Of a stretch of DNA of 64,000 nt, positions 57,695 to 64,000 are shown in pieces (the stretch's first letter is position 1; each line of letters starts with the position of its first letter). Source of the stretch: Manis javanica (Eukaryota > Chordata > Mammalia > Pholidota > Manidae); assembly GCF_040802235.1 (NCBI RefSeq), contig NC_133167.1, positions 43,832,001-43,896,000 on the forward strand, given 5' to 3'. Made by a program: the position numbers and the translations under genes. Under the pieces are notes generated by a model. That model was not told where the DNA came from and made no database searches. It saw only the letters and a list, made by a program, of their open reading frames with translations.

Positions 57695-57905
57695 GCTAGG
57701 GCAGTTCCTGAATAGGAGCGGCAGCGTGCGAGACTAGAGATGCTGGTGGGGGGAGAGCCGTCCCGCCCCTCCCCTTTCCGTGAGAGCCGAGGATCCTGGG
57801 AGCCCACCCAGAGGCCAGGCACACTCTCAGCTCGGCCGGCAGCCTTGGCTGGATGTGGGCCAGCGTTTCTATAGCTTCTTGCGCCACATCGGTGTCTTCT
57901 AGTTT
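57695..57905. promoter_or_regulatory. Small CpG-rich patch
   Basis: About 14 CpG sites in about 210 bp, abruptly flanked by AT-rich DNA (57600-57660 is nearly all A/T). Could be an enhancer, an alternative transcription start or a GC-rich insertion. No TSD was recognised. Confidence 0.3.
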
Positions 57906-60900
57906 CTGTTCTTAAGCTACTTGTGTTCAACAACCCCCAGCTCACACCTCCAAAAGAAAAAAAATTGAAAAGAAATGCAGCAGTGTTGAGAGTGATTGGC
58001 TCTCTTTAGGATATGAGGCAAAGACATATTTTGCCTTATTTTGTTTCATTTTGAAATTTGTTTTATTATATCCTGCTTTCTATATTTTCCATTTTTTTTA
58101 AATGAGCGTGTAAACCGAAGTAAAAATGTGAGGTGTGTTACCTCAGTTCCGTAAATGGTGCCCTTGTGTTGTAAGACATGAACATCCACAGTTGAAACTT
58201 TGCTTTCTTTTCCCAGAGGTGTAGTTTTACTTTTGCTTTTTTTGTTCAAGGGGGTGGTGGTAAATCATGTAATTTTTATAGCTATGGAAACTGAAATACA
58301 GCTACTTTCACTGAAGAGTGATCTCTGTGGAAAACAAAGAGATAATTAGCAAAGATAAGAAATTACATTACTAAGCAAAATCATATTAAAAGTCTGAATA
58401 GAGGTATATGAAGAATATAGATTTTTTAGCTGAATATGTGGTTTTGTGGGGTTTATAGACTTTACAATATTTTGCAATCTGATATCATTTAAAAAATATC
58501 AAGAAGAAAAAGGAATCCCTGCAGTTGGTTTGTTCAGTTAACTCTGTCCTTTTTGAGGAATGCCAGGATTTTACAAGTGTTGGGAATTAGTCCTTATGCT
58601 AAATCTGCACGTGCCTCATTCCAGCAATGCACCTCAGACAGCATGATGAAATACTCATTGTGATTTAAATCACTTCAGGATTCCAGCCCTCAGAATAAAG
58701 AACCCCAATTCTGAAAAGAATGCAGGTTGTTGTAAGCCCTAAATGCAAAGATCTGTTCAGAGAAGATGACAGACCCAAGAATCCCAACAAAGAACTTAAC
58801 AGAGCCAGCTACTCGATAACCAGCCTGGAGTTGTATTGGCAATGGCAGAAGTGGAGTGGGCTAGGCGAGGGGGTCCTGGGGTGGACTTCTGAGGACACGA
58901 TCACACGGCAAGTGGAGGAAAAGGAATCATGGGGTGAGTGGTAGGACAGTGACCAGCATACAGAGTACAAGGGAGGGGACAGGCTGGGGGATGTGGGGAG
59001 GAAAAATAATGTTCCCTTTACCCTTCTGAGTTCTTAGTTGGGACTCCTAAGAAAAGAGGGATTAACAAGAGAAAAACAAACAAGTTTATTAACAGTTTAT
59101 TAATAATTAGATGTATACCTCTACATTGGGAGACATCCAGGGAAAAATGAAGAACTCAAAGAGGTGGCTTAGAATTCAGGGGTAAACACCATCTTACCAG
59201 GGAAAGGGCTGGGGAGTTGGGGAGGAGATGTAAGCCCCTTAAGGGAGAGTAAGTGGCTTTTAGGAAGGATGAAGGGGCCCTTAGAATAGACAGAAGGTGG
59301 GACTAATTTGTGGCAACATGCATCTGGGTATGGTGTTGACTTCTAGTCTCCTCTCCTGTGACAAGAGTAAGCAAACCGCCTGGTTGGTGAAACTCCTGGG
59401 AAGGTGGAGGATTTATGACGATTGAGTTCTGTCTTCAGGCAGGTAAGGGGAGTTCAGAGAAAGCCTCTCCCTGCATTTGCTATTGTTAGGGTGCCTCACC
59501 TCACATTAATCAACATACCAAAGTGCCCATTAGGGAGTGGCATATACTGGTACCCTTCAGGAAGCAGAAGAGAAAGGAGGTGTTGGAAGTGGCAGCACGC
59601 CAGAGCATGGGCGCCATGTGCAGGCACCAGCCGTAAGTGTTAGAGCTGCCGGGCCTCCTGCCTAGGAAGAGAAGGGCACATGGTCTTGCTGCATTTGTGC
59701 CTGTCAAGCCCGAGACACAAGCTTTGTTGACAGCAGTGACAGCTGAGAAAGGAGTAAGCTGAAACTCCTAAGTGGTCTTGCCCTGGGTCAGAGAAGTCCT
59801 GGTAATGCTGGGGAAGTTGGGCTGGAAAAGGCATCTGTGGTAGCAGTACCTTCAGTGTCAAAAGGAGTTTCTCCACCTGGTGGGCAAACCCTCTCATGCA
59901 TAGATGCCAAAACTCCTGGGTGGTACAGGCAGCCTATTCCATCAGCTCTAGCATCCCAGCTCAAAGCCCACAGAGTGTCCACTGATCCTGCCAGGAGCTC
60001 ATCTGGCCTCCTCTGGGCAGTCCCAGTTCCTACTCCCAAGGCAGCGGTAAGGAGCAGAGCCCACAGTGGAGGATTAGGGGCAATGTTTTTACAAGGGTTA
60101 GAGTAAAATGTTTTACTCTTTAGTGAAAGAAACAGAAATTCTTTATATGAGAAGTCTGGCTTGATGGCTTGTTAACGTGTTTGCATGCTTTATGCTTTTT
60201 GGTACAGGCCAGAAAGCAGACACATCACCTTAGCATTCATTAGAATCCCTTCTCCCAGCAATTCCCACCTTCTTTCTCTCTGAAGGACTGGGGAACAGGC
60301 AGCTCTATCTCAGTGGGACGCCCTGCCTACACCTGCTGGGGCCTGTCTCCTGCCTGAGGCCCAACGCTGCTGGCTTTGTGCAGCCGAGGAGTTAAGGTAG
60401 CTCCAGCTGGAGCTCTCCATCCACAAGGAGGTCCTGAAGCAAAATTGTCTGGGATGAGAGGGTCCCTGCCAACTTCTCTCACTATAGCCTCCCTGAGGCA
60501 AACTCTGGGAGATGAAATGTGGCCTAGTTTTGACTCTTTAACATCTAACTCTGGCTGCCATTGCGGATTGATTTCTGTAGATTTCCTCTGAAATTCTGCT
60601 TTCATTCCTCCATATCCACCAGCCGGCTCTGCTCCCCAGCTTATCACCCACTGGCAGTCCTGCGGCTGCTCCCTCTCGTGGCATCTTTATTAATGAAGCA
60701 CCCCAGATGTGAGTGGCTGGTGCCGGCTTCCAGATGAAGCGGTCTTGTCATTCAGTGTCTTAGTTTTTGAATTTAAAGAGCAGAAGATGATAAATCTATC
60801 CCTGCTGAAGTGCCTTTCTGATTCTTTTTATTACTGTTATTATTACTCCTCTATAGAAGGGAATGGAGACAGTGGAAACATTTTTATAAAATAACACTTT

Positions 60901-62099
60901 ATCTCTGTGATTAACTATATAATAAACCATAAAGCCTTTGCCATGGTAATCTTCTCCTTACACCTTATTGCTTTAATAATAAAAGGTTCCTTATGGCAAC
61001 AGAATAAAATTTTACTCTCCAGGCAATTTAGGTTAAATGAGATGTGTTTTGGGGAAGGATAAAGGGCGTATCCAAAGCATGTGAGGTCAGCATGGGTTTT
61101 GTGTGAGCTCAGTTTATGTAGAACATGTTCGATGTACCCTAAGTGTGGTGCCCTCTGGAGGACTCTGTCCCACGGCTCAGAGAACTTGTAGTGGTCAGTG
61201 AAAAGCCAGTGAGAGTTCTGTGTATTCTTCCAGGTACAGAGGATCACTACTGAAAAGCACAAATATTCAAAACCTCGAATTGCAAATGATTAGTGGGGAG
61301 AAAGCACAAATCTCAATAATTTATTACCATCACCACTTGCAAGCAGAATCATCAACACCCTGTTGTGATTCTGAGCCAAAAGCCTCTGTGGTTTGGTGGA
61401 TATTGTTTTACTTTATTTATACGTTTATTATGTCTCAAATGATTAGATTCCATCAGTGACAAGAATTATACAAATTTTTGCATAAACATGATTTATATAC
61501 AAGCATTGCAGTACACCAATTAAGAAAGTTTCATTATTATCCCATAGGAGAATGAATATATTGTCTTCCTTTACATTCATCACTCTCAAGCAGTTTTTGT
61601 TGAGCAAACCACAATCTAGTATCATAAAGTTGAGCAGAAGTTTTTTTTAAATGTAGTTTAAATTCTTCAGAGTTTCTCTGAAGAATTGATGATTAAGGAG
61701 GACTCAAAGGTAATGAGATGAGGAAAGCCAAAGTTGGGAAGACAAGTAGTCTTCCAGCAGAGGGAAGGGCATGTGCCAAGGCCCTGTGGTGAGGAGAGCT
61801 TGTACCCCCTGGGGTGCCGTGAAGCTTAAACAAGATCATCACAGTGAGGCACTGGTGCTCCACCTAATGTGCCTCACACACAGGAAGCACTCAGAAAGTA
61901 TTAGTTATCATTAGTTCTAATGTTGAAGCAGTTCAGGGCTGACATTTGTCTACACAGGCATACCTCGAAAGTGAGTGTGTGACTTGTCTGCTTCCCCAGC
62001 AAGAAGGTAGTCCACAACACTGTGATTTTTTTCTGTGACTGGACAGCTCTCTGAGGTCATTCATCTCAAAGACCCTCCCTTCTGCCTTTATGTCTGGCA
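57906..62099. other. SPATS2L intron, possible LTR relic near 59030-59650
   Basis: Around 59070-59100 'AACAAGTTTATTAACAGTTTATTAATAA' resembles a reversed polyadenylation region, and the GA-rich text that follows may be an old LTR in antisense; not assigned. No exon recognised elsewhere in the stretch. Confidence 0.3.
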
Positions 62100-62225
62100 A
62101 CTCCATACCAGGGTTTAACCCAGCACCCTCTGTCCTTACCCAGCACCCACTATCCTCCCCCATCACCCTCCATTCTCACCCAGCGCCCTCTGTCTGTGCC
62201 CAGCACCCTACATCCTTACCCAGTC
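62100..62225 (+). repeat. Imperfect minisatellite
   Basis: About five to six degenerate copies of a unit close to CCAGCACCCTCTGTCCTTAC, of about 20 bp. Confidence 0.6.
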
Positions 62226-63885
62226 TGCAGAGTTGTTTTTTGTAAGGCAGGACTTCAGTGTGTATCTCAGTCTTAGTACCTTTACAAAGCTGCAAATGGC
62301 ACTGATGAAATTCCTCGTGCAGCAGGATGTGACACCAGGCCTTGTGCACCTTTGGGAGGTTTTAGATGCAGTCTTCCCTCTCTGACCCTTCCTTTGGTGT
62401 CTGGGTCACAGCTTGGTGTGATGCTGGCTCCACACTGTCTGACGGCCTGCCAGACCTTTGCAACTTCGTCCCTTCATTCCCACTTCCCACAGCATTCTTC
62501 CCTTTGGCAGGCCTGCTGCCTTACAAACAAAACCCAAGGGAAACCTTAGGTGCTCCTTTATTGCGGTGCATGAGGAAGGTGCAAGGGAGCTGCCTTGGTC
62601 GGGCACTGGAGCCAGGTTTGCATTTGTGGCTCAGTTCTGAGCAGGACACTGACTCGGCACAGATTCCTTGGCTTGCCCTCAGGCTCACGAGTTTTGAAAT
62701 CAGGCATACATAGCAGTGCTTCAATTACTAAGGTGCTTGAGGACAGTCTTTGTTGAAATATCCAGAGGAATGGAAGCATGGTTTGATGCTATTCACAGGC
62801 TTTTTTACATGCTCAAGTGGGCATTAGGCAGACGAGTAATTTATTGTGGAAACTTTCATCCCTCCTGTCGCTAGCCCAGGAGGCCTGAACTAACCATTGT
62901 ATGAACATCCAGCTTGATTTCATTTGTGTTAGACTGGAGATAAGGATTACACCCCAAAGGTCCATCTCGCAGACATTCTAGGCACATAATTATGTTAACA
63001 AATTTAAAAAACAGAAAGCTACCATGATCTTGAAGCTGGTAAAGAAATTAGCAAAGGTCTCCTCCTATGCCTTTCTCCCAACCCAACATACCCACAGGCT
63101 GCAGGGTTCCCAGCCTCCGGGGTCTGTGGCCTTGTTTGGGGGACTGCGAGAGGCCGTCCTGGCCTTCTCACTACTTTCTGCTCTTCCCCACCCAGGGAAA
63201 GTGTAAAGACATCCAGTCGTCCATCAGTGAACGCATCTCCTTTAGTTGTGAGCTTCACATGCTCTCAAAACCTAGACATTCTAATTGTAAGGCTTCTGGT
63301 TGACTCAGGGTAGGGGAGGCCTCATTTCCTCTCACCATCATCATTTTCTTCCCTCACCATCTGTTTTTCATTCTTCCCCAGTAAGTTTGGCAGGTCCTCT
63401 CGCCTTCCTCTCGGCTCTCCTCAGAAGAGTGTGGGCTCCACAGGGATGGCAGGAATCATTTTTTAATCCCTAGCTGTGTCCCAGCCCCAGCACCCTTGCC
63501 TGGCGTATCGCAGGCACTCAGCATCCAGTGGGCGAATGTTCCATTAGCCCGCCCCTTCCTCACACTCTTTGTGACATATCCCTGCACAGCCCTCCTTCAC
63601 TCCCCAGGGGAGACAGTGGAGCACAGGGTTCCGGCAAGTCTCACATGACCTGTAGACCTTAAGTCAGCTGGGGGACTACAGCTAACTTATGTTTCAAAAA
63701 CATTGTCCTGTGCTTCTGTTCCCGGTCCTGTAGCTGTTAGAAGCCCTCCCTAAGACTTGTGCCACTTCTGGGGGCAGGGGTGGCACTGAACATGCTCGTG
63801 CTCACTCGGCCTTCAAGCTGTTGCCTCTTCCCCTCTGTTCAGCCTTGCATTGACCCAAATATGAAACCCAGCCACTTCCTCAGTG

Positions 63886-63888
<3 letters not shown>
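62226..63888. other. SPATS2L intron or downstream sequence, nothing recognised
   Basis: GC content rises but no exon or repeat was assigned. Confidence 0.4.

Positions 63889-63918
<30 letters not shown>
63889..63918. repeat. (GT)n microsatellite
   Basis: Run of about 14 GT units followed by CACACTTGCACAC. Confidence 0.95.
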
Positions 63919-64000
63919 ACACTTGCACACATTGACCGCTCCCACCAGGCAGACTGTGAAGATCTAGACGTCCCCAGCAGGACTCTCATCATGCTCCGCA

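Noticed and set aside
1..64000. CRISPR arrays, bacterial operons, rRNA or tRNA genes
   Set aside because: The window is mammalian intron. The only tandem arrays are microsatellites and one minisatellite, and no tRNA cloverleaf or rRNA was recognised.

Overview
This window reads as an intron-rich stretch of a placental mammal nuclear genome (AT-rich, MIR, L2, MER5 and MaLR relics, a LINE-1, a gammaretroviral provirus). No Alu, B1/B2, carnivore, ruminant or equine tRNA-type SINE was recognised. The 3' end of the L1 family here (7219-7440 and 2425-2581) matches what I remember of pangolin (Manis) genomes, so a pangolin is my best guess. This rests on memory, not on a search.

The host gene is SPATS2L (spermatogenesis associated serine rich 2 like), on the + strand. 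Four coding exons can be placed by splice sites, reading frame and family resemblance: 18051-18159, 22755-22957, 39143-39349 and 40690-40825. The last three join in frame. The join between the first and second does not: an expected coding segment was not found, and a phase-compatible ORF of unknown origin lies at 21472-21698. The first coding exon(s) lie upstream of the window and the later ones downstream, so nearly everything else is intronic.

1-6.5 kb: upstream intron with old repeats, a small 5'-truncated L1-tail insertion with a clear 18-bp target-site duplication (2425-2581), and a CpG-rich patch at 5765-6300. 6.5-15.1 kb: a nearly full-length LINE-1 on the minus strand, with 5' UTR, decayed ORF1 and decayed ORF2. 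Its 3' end is unusual: beyond its ordinary 3' UTR it carries about 1.8 kb that includes a decayed retroviral envelope TM region, and it seems also to have carried about 680 bp of flanking DNA (3' transduction).

18-23 kb: SPATS2L exons and a solo gammaretroviral LTR (19829-20373) with 4-bp duplication ACTA. A related, unoccupied copy of its target sequence lies at about 22170-22250. 33.6-35.7 kb: an old L1 interrupted by a younger L1 3' end. 39-41 kb: two SPATS2L exons.

42.8-52 kb: a complete but defective gammaretroviral provirus in antisense to the gene (42820-51954; duplication GTTA; tRNA-Pro-type primer binding site; gag, pol and env all present with several stops and frameshifts). Its LTRs are related to the solo LTR and differ from one another by about 5% by hand count. 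52-64 kb: intron with old repeats, microsatellites, a second small CpG-rich patch and an imperfect minisatellite.
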